Source: a bacterium SCSIO 12741 (GTDB lineage Bacteria > Bacteroidota > Bacteroidia > Flavobacteriales_G > Salibacteraceae). Taken from it: DNA of 64,000 bases. This document shows, in pieces, positions 17,819 to 25,761 of this stretch. Numbering within the stretch: the stretch's first letter is position 1; each line of letters opens with the position of its first letter. The position numbers were made by a program, and so were the translations under genes. The stretch lies in contig CP073749.1 in NCBI GenBank assembly GCA_024398055.1, forward strand, positions 3,782,594 through 3,846,593, written 5' to 3'. Under the pieces are notes generated by a model, which ran no database searches, had not been told where the DNA came from, and was given only the letters and a program-made list of their open reading frames with translations.

Positions 17819-19296
17819 TTATCTCGGGTTGTTGAAATAGTAGCGGGCACGAGAGCCGTAAGTGTTTCCAGGATCAGTCTGATCCAGGTCGTTCATTGGA
17901 GTATTTCGGCTCTGCAGAATCATTTCCCAACGCTCATTCTGAATTTCTCCAAATACGGTGGAGTGGAGTAGCGTAAAGTCATTGGTAATCAGATCGTCGT
18001 TATAGAATACGAAACGTCCATCGGTTTGATTAGCGATTTTGAAATAATGCCAGATTTCGTACGGGTAGGAGTTAGGCTCACTTGGAACTTCGATACGGTT
18101 GTTAGGAGGACCATACTTCAGGTAAACCCGTCCGCGATCCGTATCGTATCCTTGGCGAATAGAGGTGCCGAAGGAGGCGTTCACCTTTTCTACTTCTTTT
18201 TGGTACTTGGCCCATTCCACACCAGCAGACAAAGGATATCGCTTAGCCCAGAAGTGGTAAAGGAACTTTTTCAATACATCTACTTCAGGCTCGGCCTTAC
18301 GCTTGGTTTGCTGATCGATGAAGGATTCTTCACCGCGATCGGCCAAAGGTCGAATGGATCTAACGTAGTCCTGTAACGTATCTATATTGTTGTATTTCTC
18401 CACAAAAGTCATTTGGGTGATGACCTCATCCAAATCGATTTGAGCTGTATCAGCAGCTACATTGCTTCGCTGGAAGAAAGAGGAAGTGAAGGACAGCAAA
18501 TTGTTGCTACGATCACGAGCCTCAACAACCAGTAGGTAATTGCCACTGGCTAATTTTTCAATATTGAATTCCCGCAACACGATTCCAACCGGAGCCGGGT
18601 TTTGGCGAATAAAACCGATGTATTGAGGTAAGGGCTGATTCGTTTCGTATTGAGCAATGTAGTACTTGATCAGAAACTTTTCACTTTTCAATACCGAATC
18701 GGAGTGGTATACCTCGGTGTAAAACTTGAGCGATCCAACATGATCAGGGTAGTAGTCCGTCACATTGGGAATAATGTCGATGCCACTTTTGGTAAAGTTG
18801 CTTTCCTGAGTAGCAGGTTTGTAAGATTCCACCAATTCGATTGTCGACCACTGGATTTTTCCAGAATCGAAATAAACATCAATCTTTTGGGAACCAGAAA
18901 ATCCATTGCCCTTGTTGTTGACGTCCCGGATGTTTATCTCCATCTGGTAGCTACCCTGGGGCAGGGCAATTCGCTGCTGATCGAGGAAGTTTACTTTGTC
19001 TCCTTTCTCATCTGCCAGTTCAGGGCTAAGTAACTTGTATTTATCAAATTGCTTGATCTCCTCATTTTGTTTGAAGAGGTAGGTTACTTCAATTTCGGCC
19101 TGGTATTTTCCCTGGGCATTGGGGCATACTTCACCGTTTCTCCATTTACCGATAGGTAAGTTTCGATATACGGATCACCTCCAGGAACATGGAAGATACT
19201 GTACGAAAAATAGGCTTGTATCTTTTTCTGGGCATGCGTTGTCAAAGACATACTTAACCCGAGAAAAACAGATAAGATCAGAAACAATCGACTCAT
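17819..19296 (-). pseudogene. GWxTD-domain protein interrupted by a -1 frameshift
   Basis: The start at 19296 gives a signal peptide (MSRLFLILSVFLGLSMSLTT). The frame reads YSIFHVPGGDPYIETYLSVN and then goes off at about 19124. In the next frame it continues as AQGKYQAEIEVTYLFKQNEE and runs to 17819. One added base in the GGGG run at 19121-19124 gives a single 492-residue protein. The C-terminal domain is GWxTD-like, with FWAKRYPL and TDRGRVYLKYGPPN, though the name motif reads GYDTD here. Such proteins are exported and found widely in Bacteroidota. The function is unknown. It is transcribed divergently from trxA. Confidence 0.8.
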
Positions 19297-19623
19297 ACTT
19301 TGCAAAACTAAAGAATTTAGAGGCCTGTTGCCCATCAATGTGTAAGCGGCCGAAAACAAAGGCTTAGTTTTAGTATTCGGCATCCACCACCCAAGTTTAA
19401 GGACAATTATCGTTCCACCAAGCATTTCACCGTCCTGGTTTCTCATTAAATGAAATGAATGGAGTCTCCATGGATGTCCATAGGGAGTAGCCTCGATACT
19501 GATTAAGAGTTATTAACGCTCGGGGTGGACAATTGTCCGTCAAAGAACAATCTATTACCCCTTGATTTAAATACATTTGTTTTCGACTTTGAAGTATTAT
19601 TCATTTCTTATTAAATAAAGATC
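19297..19623. other. Divergent promoter region between GWxTD gene and trxA
   Basis: No gene is seen in these 327 bp. The in-frame extension of the minus-strand frame lacks coding character. Two perfect palindromes are present: ATGGAGTCTCCAT at 19459-19471 and GGACAATTGTCC at 19527-19538, either of which could bind a dimeric regulator. A TAnnTTTG -7 element for trxA lies at 19572. Confidence 0.5.
19572..19579 (+). promoter_or_regulatory. Candidate -7 element of the trxA promoter
   Basis: TACATTTG matches the Bacteroidota -7 consensus TAnnTTTG, 44 bp before the trxA start. A matching -33 TTTG at the usual spacing is not obvious. Confidence 0.35.
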
Positions 19624-19941
19624 ATGGCATTAGAATTTACCGATTCCAATTTTGAAGAGTTGGCCTTGAAAAGCGACAAGCCCGTAATCGTAGATTTTTG
19701 GGCAGAATGGTGTGGCCCTTGTAAAATGGTTGGTCCTATCGTGGAGCAATTGGCAGGGGAGTACGAAGGAAAGGCTGTTATTGGAAAACTAAATGTGGAC
19801 AACAACCCAGGTACCGCTGCTAAATATGGTATCCGTTCCATTCCTACTATTCTGTTTTTGAAAAACGGAGAAATTGTTGACCGTCAGGTTGGCGCCGTAC
19901 CTAAAAGCGCACTTGAATCCAAACTTACTGCACAGCTGTAA
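19624..19941 (+). CDS. trxA: Thioredoxin
   Basis: A 105-residue cytosolic thioredoxin of standard length. The active site is WCGPC (Cys30 and Cys33), preceded by VIVDFWAE and followed by the cis-proline loop (IRSIPTILFLKNG). It reduces disulfides in target proteins and is itself reduced by thioredoxin reductase. It is a single-gene unit ended by a clear terminator. Confidence 0.96.
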   Translation: MALEFTDSNFEELALKSDKPVIVDFWAEWCGPCKMVGPIVEQLAGEYEGKAVIGKLNVDNNPGTAAKYGIRSIPTILFLKNGEIVDRQVGAVPKSALESKLTAQL

Positions 19942-19970
19942 GCAGGGATCATCACATAATTCTTAAAGGA

Positions 19971-20004
19971 AACTCCCGGTCATTTTTGGCTTGGGAGTTT
20001 TTTT
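19971..20004 (+). terminator. Rho-independent terminator of trxA
   Basis: Arms AACTCCC and GGGAGTT with a loop of about 15 nt, followed by a run of T, 30 bp after the trxA stop. Confidence 0.8.
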
Positions 20005-20053
20005 ATGGGTTTTGGATTGGATAGTTTTTGGATTTAGTCCTAGGTATGTCGTA

Positions 20054-20600
20054 TAGTTTCGTCGTAGATTGAATCTACGACGAGGTATTGATTGATGTTT
20101 AGATTCCGTCGAGCGCAATTATTATGTTCGAATCTGTTTTGGATCGCAGAATTCTTCCTTTGATAGAATAGTTTCGTCGTAGATTGAATCTACGACGAGG
20201 TATTGATTGATGTTTAGATTTCGTCGAGCGCAATTATAATGTTCGAATCTGTTTTGGATCACAGAATTCTTCCTTTGATAGAATAGTTTCGTCGTAGATT
20301 GAATCTACGACGAGGTATTGATTAAAGTTTAGATTCCGTCGAGCGCAATTATAATGTTCGAATCTGTTTCGGATCACAGAATTCTTCCTTTGATAGAATA
20401 GTTTCGGCGTAGATTGAATCTACGACGAGGTATTGATTGATGTTTAGATTCCGTCGAGCGCAATTATAATTTTCGAATCTGTTTTGGATCGCAGAATTCT
20501 TCCTTTTGATAGAATAGTTTCGGCGTAGATTGAATCTACGACGTGATATTTATAAGTGTTTAGATTCCGTTCAGCGTAATTTTAAGGTTCAAATCCCGCT
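20054..20600. repeat. Five-copy tandem repeat, 115-bp unit with a perfect palindrome
   Basis: Units begin at 20054, 20169, 20284, 20399 and 20515. The period is 115 bp three times and then 116 bp. The first four copies are nearly identical and the fifth decays after about 60 bp. Each begins with a 23-nt inverted repeat (arms CGTCGTAGATT and AATCTACGACG around one G; in copies 4 and 5 the left arm starts CGGCG). Each full unit also has a second, looser pair (AGATTC ... GAATCT about 35 nt apart). It fills the gap between convergent trxA and the hydrolase gene. The period is not a multiple of three, and no frame runs through it. The function is unknown. Confidence 0.9.
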
Positions 20601-20628
20601 GACTCCATCGTGCTGATCAGTTTTTAAT

Positions 20629-20757
20629 TCAAATCACTTCTTTTTCATAAATCATCGGAAGAGAAAAATCATCTTGAATAATAATTCGAGCCTCCATCTC
20701 GAAAACGAGTTCTTTTATGGGTAATTGTTCAGTTGCCGGAGATGAATTCGTTGCCAT
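20629..20757 (-). CDS. Possible small protein, 42 residues
   Basis: A short minus-strand frame begins with ATG 22 bp after the hydrolase stop and encodes an acidic, hydrophilic peptide (MATNSSPATEQLPIKELVFE ... IYEKEVI). Its position suggests an operon tail. Composition is plausible, but no family is recognised and chance cannot be excluded. Confidence 0.3.
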   Translation of the reverse strand: MATNSSPATEQLPIKELVFEMEARIIIQDDFSLPMIYEKEVI

Positions 20758-20779
20758 GGGCAAGATGGAGAACTTATTT

Positions 20780-21643
20780 CTAACCAATCCATTGTTTTAT
20801 TTTTTGCTCCATTTCGAAGAGATGCGTTCCATTCGGCATATGCTTGCAATCCTTCAGCAGGTGAACGTCTTTTAGGTTCTGGAACACAACTTTTGCTTGT
20901 TTTAGGACCTTGTCATCCGGGAAGAATACGTCGTCGTCAGCCAAGATCAGGTATACCGGATTGGTGAAATGTTCCACATCCTTCTTTTGCAAAATTTGAG
21001 GTCTTCTCAAATCCATGTGTAGGCCGGTTAATATGGCTTTTTGAAATTCAAACATGTAGGTATCCTCTTCCGGAACAAAGTGCTTAACAAAGGCTCGAAG
21101 ATCTTTGTCCTTTTTCGAGAATTGATACTTCATAAGCGGAATGGAAAGTTTGGTCATGGATGGCCAGAAATTACCATTGGCCAAGCCGCTCGGCACGATA
21201 AATACGCACTTTTCCACTTTAGATGGGCGATGGGTGATAAGCTTCTGCAGAATATAAGCACCGTAGGAAATGCCTATAAAATGAGCACTTGTAACATCCA
21301 ATTGGTCCAATACCTCATCCGCCCAGAGGGCAAAAGACTCGTCTTTAATATTGATGGTGGTATCTGCACTTTTGGTGGCTTGACCTATCGTATCAATCGC
21401 GTAGAATTGATAGTCTTTTTGAAGGCCTTTAATACACTCCAGCGTTAGGGGGGAACCGGCATGAACTCCGTGAAACAGAACCACTTTCTGTCCTTTAGGG
21501 TTTCCTGAGACTATCACCCGAGTTTGCCCGTAAGTGGTGTTGAGGTCCTTTTCCTCCAAGGGAAAATCAAGACTTGCTAATTTTTGATCGTAGAGTTGGA
21601 AAATCTTTTCTCTTGCTTGAGGAGATTTATAAATACTTTTCAT
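20780..21643 (-). CDS. Alpha/beta hydrolase
   Basis: A 287-residue cytosolic hydrolase. The oxyanion segment is VVLFHGVHAG (about 64-73). The nucleophile elbow is FIGISYGAYI with Ser near 147. The acid is probably in LILADDDVFF, and the catalytic His is in LKDCKHMPNGTHLFEME. There is no signal peptide. It is divergent from a TetR-family regulator 52 bp away, so it is probably induced when that repressor is released. The ester or other substrate is not evident. Confidence 0.85.
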   Translation of the reverse strand: MKSIYKSPQAREKIFQLYDQKLASLDFPLEEKDLNTTYGQTRVIVSGNPKGQKVVLFHGVHAGSPLTLECIKGLQKDYQFYAIDTIGQATKSADTTINIKDESFALWADEVLDQLDVTSAHFIGISYGAYILQKLITHRPSKVEKCVFIVPSGLANGNFWPSMTKLSIPLMKYQFSKKDKDLRAFVKHFVPEEDTYMFEFQKAILTGLHMDLRRPQILQKKDVEHFTNPVYLILADDDVFFPDDKVLKQAKVVFQNLKDVHLLKDCKHMPNGTHLFEMEQKIKQWIG

Positions 21644-21651
21644 GCCAGATT

Positions 21652-21687
21652 ATTAGTAAATGGCAAATTTAGGCCAAATGGACTAAT
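21652..21687. promoter_or_regulatory. Possible TetR operator
   Basis: ATTAGT at 21652-21657 and ACTAAT at 21682-21687 form a spaced inverted repeat within the 52-bp gap between the divergent hydrolase and TetR genes. Inside it, TGGCAAATTTAGGCCAAATGG has partial symmetry. The regulatory role is inferred from position. Confidence 0.35.
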
Positions 21688-21695
21688 TTAGCAAA

Positions 21696-22298
21696 ATGAA
21701 GACGAAAGCCCTCATAAAAGATCAAAGCAGATTACTGTTCAACCGGCACGGCGTGATGAACATAACCTTACGGGATGTAGCGAAAGAGAATAAGAAGAGT
21801 TACGGAAATGTTACCTATCACTATCCAACCAAAGAGGATGTGATTATGGAATTACACCAGGACATGAATGCCGAGTTAACCGCTCTTCAAAAGCCTACTT
21901 CCCAGGAGGATCTGTTGGTTTATTTCCTGACTCTGCCATCCATAAGTTATGCGATAACCTTGAAGTATTTATTTTTCAGTATCGACTTTATTGAGATCAA
22001 AAGAAATTTCCAGAAGGTATATGCAGAGGCTATGAAAGCCGCTGAAACCAGGAAAGAAAGCTGGCTGCAATTACTGAATAAGCTAAATGAACAAGGTCAT
22101 TTTAAAGAAGAAATGAGCGATGAAGATCTCCATTACATCATGTACCTAAGCGGAAGTGCCCGTACAGCTTATTTCCAAATGTACCCTTCGGATGTTTACA
22201 ATGAAAAGGCTTATTGTCAGATGGTTAATAGGCTATTGAAGCCTTATTTGAGTGATGGTGGCATGAAGGTCTATGATGGGGTTATGGCGACGTTTTAG
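21696..22298 (+). CDS. TetR-family transcriptional regulator
   Basis: A 200-residue repressor. The N-terminal helix-turn-helix (about residues 8-50) reads SRLLFNRHGVMNITLRDVAK followed by NVTYHYPTKEDVI, the usual TetR pattern ending in the tyrosine/histidine-rich recognition helix. The rest is helical and should bind a ligand. It lies divergently next to an alpha/beta hydrolase, its most likely target. The effector is unknown. Confidence 0.88.
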   Translation: MKTKALIKDQSRLLFNRHGVMNITLRDVAKENKKSYGNVTYHYPTKEDVIMELHQDMNAELTALQKPTSQEDLLVYFLTLPSISYAITLKYLFFSIDFIEIKRNFQKVYAEAMKAAETRKESWLQLLNKLNEQGHFKEEMSDEDLHYIMYLSGSARTAYFQMYPSDVYNEKAYCQMVNRLLKPYLSDGGMKVYDGVMATF

Positions 22299-22389
22299 TT
22301 CCTTTAATTGAACCATTTTCAACAACCGATTATTAGAAATGATGGGTTTGTCGTAAATGCAAACTATGGCGATTAGGGATTACGCCAGG

Positions 22390-23139
22390 TTAGAAGTTGG
22401 CGTTTTCTAATTTTTCCATTAGTTCATGGTACTTATTATCCTCTGATTCTCCCTCTTTATTGACATCAAACTGATTCATTAATCCCCAAACAATGTGACC
22501 AACGACTAATTTTTTCTGCTCCTCATCTGTGATTTTATTGATTCTTTCAATTACTAAGTCCGGATTGCAATTAAAGCATTCTCCAATTGAGAATGAAGGC
22601 ATTTCATTTGCAGAACCTTTGTCTGCCCACATTGTCTCAAAGAGCCTGTCAATTATGATAATGTCTTTGGTGGAACAAAAAAAATCAGGAATTACGTGGA
22701 GAATTGGATCGTATTTTGTTTCGCTATAATATTCTAATTCTCTCCTGGTCCTTCGGTAAGCGATGCTATCCTTTGCTTTCCAGGCATCTGTGAAGTTATC
22801 AGCTAAAGTTCTTTGTTTGTCGAGTACCTGAAATACAATTTCCTTAAGTGTGTCATTGTCCAGGTTTTTAACTTCTTGAATTTTACTCTTGTTGATAAAG
22901 CCTTCGATTTGTTTTCCTTTCCAAGCGGTTACTTCTACCCAGTTGGAATTCCTGTCAGGTTTGAAGTAGAAGAACTCCTTATTAAATATTGTATCAAGAA
23001 TGTCAAAGTCAATTCCCGGTCCACTACGGACATATGTAAATCCGTCCGAGTCACTAATAATAGCGGGACTATTTTGCGCAAACATTTCTATGGAAAAGAG
23101 ATTCAAAAAGATCAATAGGTATGGTTTGAATTTTGCCAT
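22390..23139 (-). CDS. Exported SH3-like domain protein
   Basis: A 249-residue protein with a signal peptide (KPYLLIFLNLFSIEMFAQ). Residues about 28-85 resemble a bacterial SH3 domain (ISDSDGFTYVRSGPGIDFDI ... GFINKSKI), which often binds cell-wall peptides or glycans. The remainder is helical and acidic, with a CFNCN motif near 190, and matches nothing I know. It is transcribed in the same direction as the following minus-strand lipoprotein, with 37 bp between them. Confidence 0.6.
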   Translation of the reverse strand: MAKFKPYLLIFLNLFSIEMFAQNSPAIISDSDGFTYVRSGPGIDFDILDTIFNKEFFYFKPDRNSNWVEVTAWKGKQIEGFINKSKIQEVKNLDNDTLKEIVFQVLDKQRTLADNFTDAWKAKDSIAYRRTRRELEYYSETKYDPILHVIPDFFCSTKDIIIIDRLFETMWADKGSANEMPSFSIGECFNCNPDLVIERINKITDEEQKKLVVGHIVWGLMNQFDVNKEGESEDNKYHELMEKLENANF

Positions 23140-23176
23140 TTTTGATTATCAATTCTTTTGTACAAAGGTATTTTAA

Positions 23177-23842
23177 TCACTTCCCAACCGAACAATAAGA
23201 CAGAAACCTAAACTTCCCATTCTCCAAAGCTTCAACGCTGCAGAAAAACGTGTCTTTTGAATGAAGATTGAGGATCAAGAACTCATCAACGTAATTGTCA
23301 TGAACATTTACGCCCCTACTTAACCGGTATTTAGTAGAATCCATCTTATCCATGAATTGGTCAAGACCATCTTTGGTCAGGGTCAGATAGAAGTATCGAT
23401 TTATAGGTGACCCTTTTCTAAACCCTTCTTTATAGTTCGGATCGTTGTTCCACCAAATTCGATTGTACATGCTGTCAGGCATATCAAGAGGGGCCATTTC
23501 TTCTTTTACTTCAGTTACTTGGGTATCCGGAATTTGAATTATTTCTTCTTCTTCGAGTTCGAGGAAGGTCATATCTCCGTCTTGGTATAAAGTATTCTCA
23601 GTAGGAAATTCTGTTTGATAATAATCCAAGGTATCTTTTGTCTTCTTACCCAACAAAACAACATCCACGCCGGGCATCCAACGATAGCCATCACTCACCA
23701 AATCATATCCGGTAATGGAGTGATCAATTTCAAATGGATGCCGCTCGATCTTCTTTAAACCGGTAGAACAACCCATCAAAGTGAATAGAAGGATTAGTAG
23801 GGTAGGGTACTGGATCAATTTTAGGAGTTCTATCTTTCTCAT
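23177..23842 (-). CDS. Hypothetical lipoprotein
   Basis: A 221-residue lipoprotein with signal LILLFTLMGC (Cys25). The mature part contains an acidic linker (FLELEEEEIIQIPDTQVTEV) and a C-terminal domain of about 100 residues (RIWWNNDPNYKEGFRKGSPI ... FLSYCSVGK). No family is recognised. It lies just upstream of the SH3-like gene on the same strand and may be co-transcribed. Confidence 0.6.
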   Translation of the reverse strand: MRKIELLKLIQYPTLLILLFTLMGCSTGLKKIERHPFEIDHSITGYDLVSDGYRWMPGVDVVLLGKKTKDTLDYYQTEFPTENTLYQDGDMTFLELEEEEIIQIPDTQVTEVKEEMAPLDMPDSMYNRIWWNNDPNYKEGFRKGSPINRYFYLTLTKDGLDQFMDKMDSTKYRLSRGVNVHDNYVDEFLILNLHSKDTFFCSVEALENGKFRFLSYCSVGK

Positions 23843-23897
23843 TATTGCCTTTGACCGGTGGTTTCAAATGTGCTGAATTTGCCAATCCTAATCCCAA

Positions 23898-25121
23898 TCA
23901 ATGCCTAATCACCACCTTCTGAGTTATAGTCTCCGTACCCTGTTGAATTCTTAGAATATAAAGCCCATTCTCCAGGGAAGAAACATCCAATGAGGGATGG
24001 TCTGAATTTAGCTGAGATTCCATGGTTTTCTTTCCGGTTAAATTGAACAAGGTTGCCTGCCATGGCTCATGGTTCAACCCGCTCAGGTAAAGGCGATCGC
24101 TGGCTGGTTTTGGATATGATTTTATGGAAGGACGGGTGGTTTCAACTAGAGAAGTGGTCGTGGAAGGAGCGGTAAGTATGATAAATTTTTTCGCGGGAAC
24201 ACCATGAACGGAACTCGACCGGGTTTCCACCTGACCAGTGTGTACGTCTATAAGGCAGAGGTCTTTAGAATTACTGACGATAAGCTTTTTGGCTTGGCTG
24301 TCGTACACATCAGAATAAGCATCGAAAATTTGACTTCCGAAAGCCGTTTGATTAAGGCTATGTTTTTCGGTAAATGAATTGGAGACATAATCGTATTTGG
24401 CGAAGGAGTTTTGTCCGTTTGAATCCAGAAAAACAGCATAAAAGATGTCATCATATTCATCGTAATGGAACGAAATATGAGCGTTGATCTGCTGTGCTTC
24501 CATAGGTAGCGGTTTGGCAGTGGCTATTCCACTGTTCGCATCGATGTTTAAAATGCCTGCATCTCCGTAAACCAGGAAGCTGTTGTTTCGAGTGTCAAAC
24601 GTCGCTGTATAGGCACTATAAATGAACGGAGGGAAAACAAATACCCCATTGACTTCGGAAATACGGGTGGCGTTTATCAAAGTACTTGTCTTTATATCGT
24701 ATTCAGCCACCCATCCTTCAGATTTATCATTCTGATACAGGGTATAAATACGATCTTCAGCCTCATCATACTTCATACAAAGAGTGTTGAGGCTTCCCAA
24801 GGGTGGATAAGGCCAGTTCCTGGAACTTACCTTTCCTGTTTTTACGTCAATATGAACGAGCCCAGTATCGGTTTTGGTTACCAGAATACCCGATTTCCAA
24901 TTCAATACCAAAAAATCGGCAGTAATGACAGCTGGTCGGGGAGTCAAAATTCGATCTTGACGTATGGAATTTTCTACATAATGCCATTCAGCAATAGAAT
25001 AAGAATAGTCTGCTCCGAAGTCTGTTGTGTCATAAAGGATGTAGCTCCGTTGAGCTTGAGCGTGTGAGTAAGTGAATAGTAAAATGAATAGGAGGCAGTA
25101 AACGGTTCGCATAGTGGTCAT
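23898..25121 (-). CDS. T9SS-secreted beta-propeller-like protein
   Basis: The start at 25121 (MTTMRTVYCLLFILLFTYSH) gives a signal peptide. The longer frame adds 15 unlikely residues. The body has repeats of about 45 residues alternating DI(K/D)T and Y-D-(D/E) patterns (LVHIDVKTGKVSSRNWPYPP, VAEYDIKTSTLINATRISEV, FAKYDYVSNSFTEKHSLNQT), which suggests a beta-propeller. The last 80 residues match a type A T9SS sorting domain (IKSYPKPASDRLYLSGLNHE ... LENGLYILRIQQGTETITQK). It should be secreted or surface-anchored. The ligand is unknown. Confidence 0.8.
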   Translation of the reverse strand: MTTMRTVYCLLFILLFTYSHAQAQRSYILYDTTDFGADYSYSIAEWHYVENSIRQDRILTPRPAVITADFLVLNWKSGILVTKTDTGLVHIDVKTGKVSSRNWPYPPLGSLNTLCMKYDEAEDRIYTLYQNDKSEGWVAEYDIKTSTLINATRISEVNGVFVFPPFIYSAYTATFDTRNNSFLVYGDAGILNIDANSGIATAKPLPMEAQQINAHISFHYDEYDDIFYAVFLDSNGQNSFAKYDYVSNSFTEKHSLNQTAFGSQIFDAYSDVYDSQAKKLIVSNSKDLCLIDVHTGQVETRSSSVHGVPAKKFIILTAPSTTTSLVETTRPSIKSYPKPASDRLYLSGLNHEPWQATLFNLTGKKTMESQLNSDHPSLDVSSLENGLYILRIQQGTETITQKVVIRH

Positions 25122-25407
25122 TGATTTGTTGGGTAAATGATTGTTTTTCAGACTTGTTTCGTGCAATATATATGCCAGAAGCTGAGGGCTTAATTGAGGA
25201 CCATCAAATCAGGTGTTGGGCCTCTTAGTTTTGAATGGTTTCCGAATGAAGGATATTGCATGGAGCGTATTTGTACCGAGCTTTTTGCGTGCGAGGTCTT
25301 TTTTGTGGCTGTAATGGATTCAGGTTAGTTGGAATGGTTGATTTCGTAAGAAAAAGATTTACCCAAAGGGAGGTGGCAGACTCCTAAGTTGTTCTTGGCA
25401 ATTTGAA

Positions 25408-25707
25408 TTACCAATTTTCTTTTACACCCCTTACTCGGTCTACAAAAGTCGAAGCGTCAATTTCATGGGTTCCAAATCTTTCTCGGAATCGTTCGGCTAT
25501 CCTATTTACCCAGCTTGAATGCTCGTCTAATCCTTCAGCCTTAGCTACGTCTATAGCAAAGTTATTGTCGTTGTAATAGTCCATTTTCGAAATTTGCTCG
25601 AAACTATCCGGAGGAATACAGAATCCCCATTTGACACAAAGGTCAACCAGGAGATAAATCAATTCTCGCTCCATGGCGGGTGTATCTTTGGGTACTTTGA
25701 ATCCCAT
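25408..25707 (-). CDS. Small hypothetical protein, 99 residues
   Basis: A soluble 99-residue frame with normal composition (MERELIYLLVDLCVKWGFCI ... WVNRIAERFRERFGTHEIDA). It has two cysteines and a conserved-looking RERFG segment, and no signal or membrane segment. It lies 54 bp after the larger minus-strand gene. I do not recognise the family. Confidence 0.5.
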   Translation of the reverse strand: MGFKVPKDTPAMERELIYLLVDLCVKWGFCIPPDSFEQISKMDYYNDNNFAIDVAKAEGLDEHSSWVNRIAERFRERFGTHEIDASTFVDRVRGVKENW

Positions 25708-25761
25708 TCTGTCTAATGGTGCCTAATGTTTCGTACAAAGAAAGCAGGAATCGTAGGAGCT

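Noticed and set aside
20054-20600. CRISPR array
   Set aside because: The repeat period is 115 bp with no variable spacers and no cas genes nearby. The units are contiguous tandem copies.
20540-20612. tRNA-like 3' end in the fifth repeat copy (GGTTCAAATCC)
   Set aside because: The T-arm stem does not pair beyond two bases and no matching acceptor 5' strand or anticodon arm is present.
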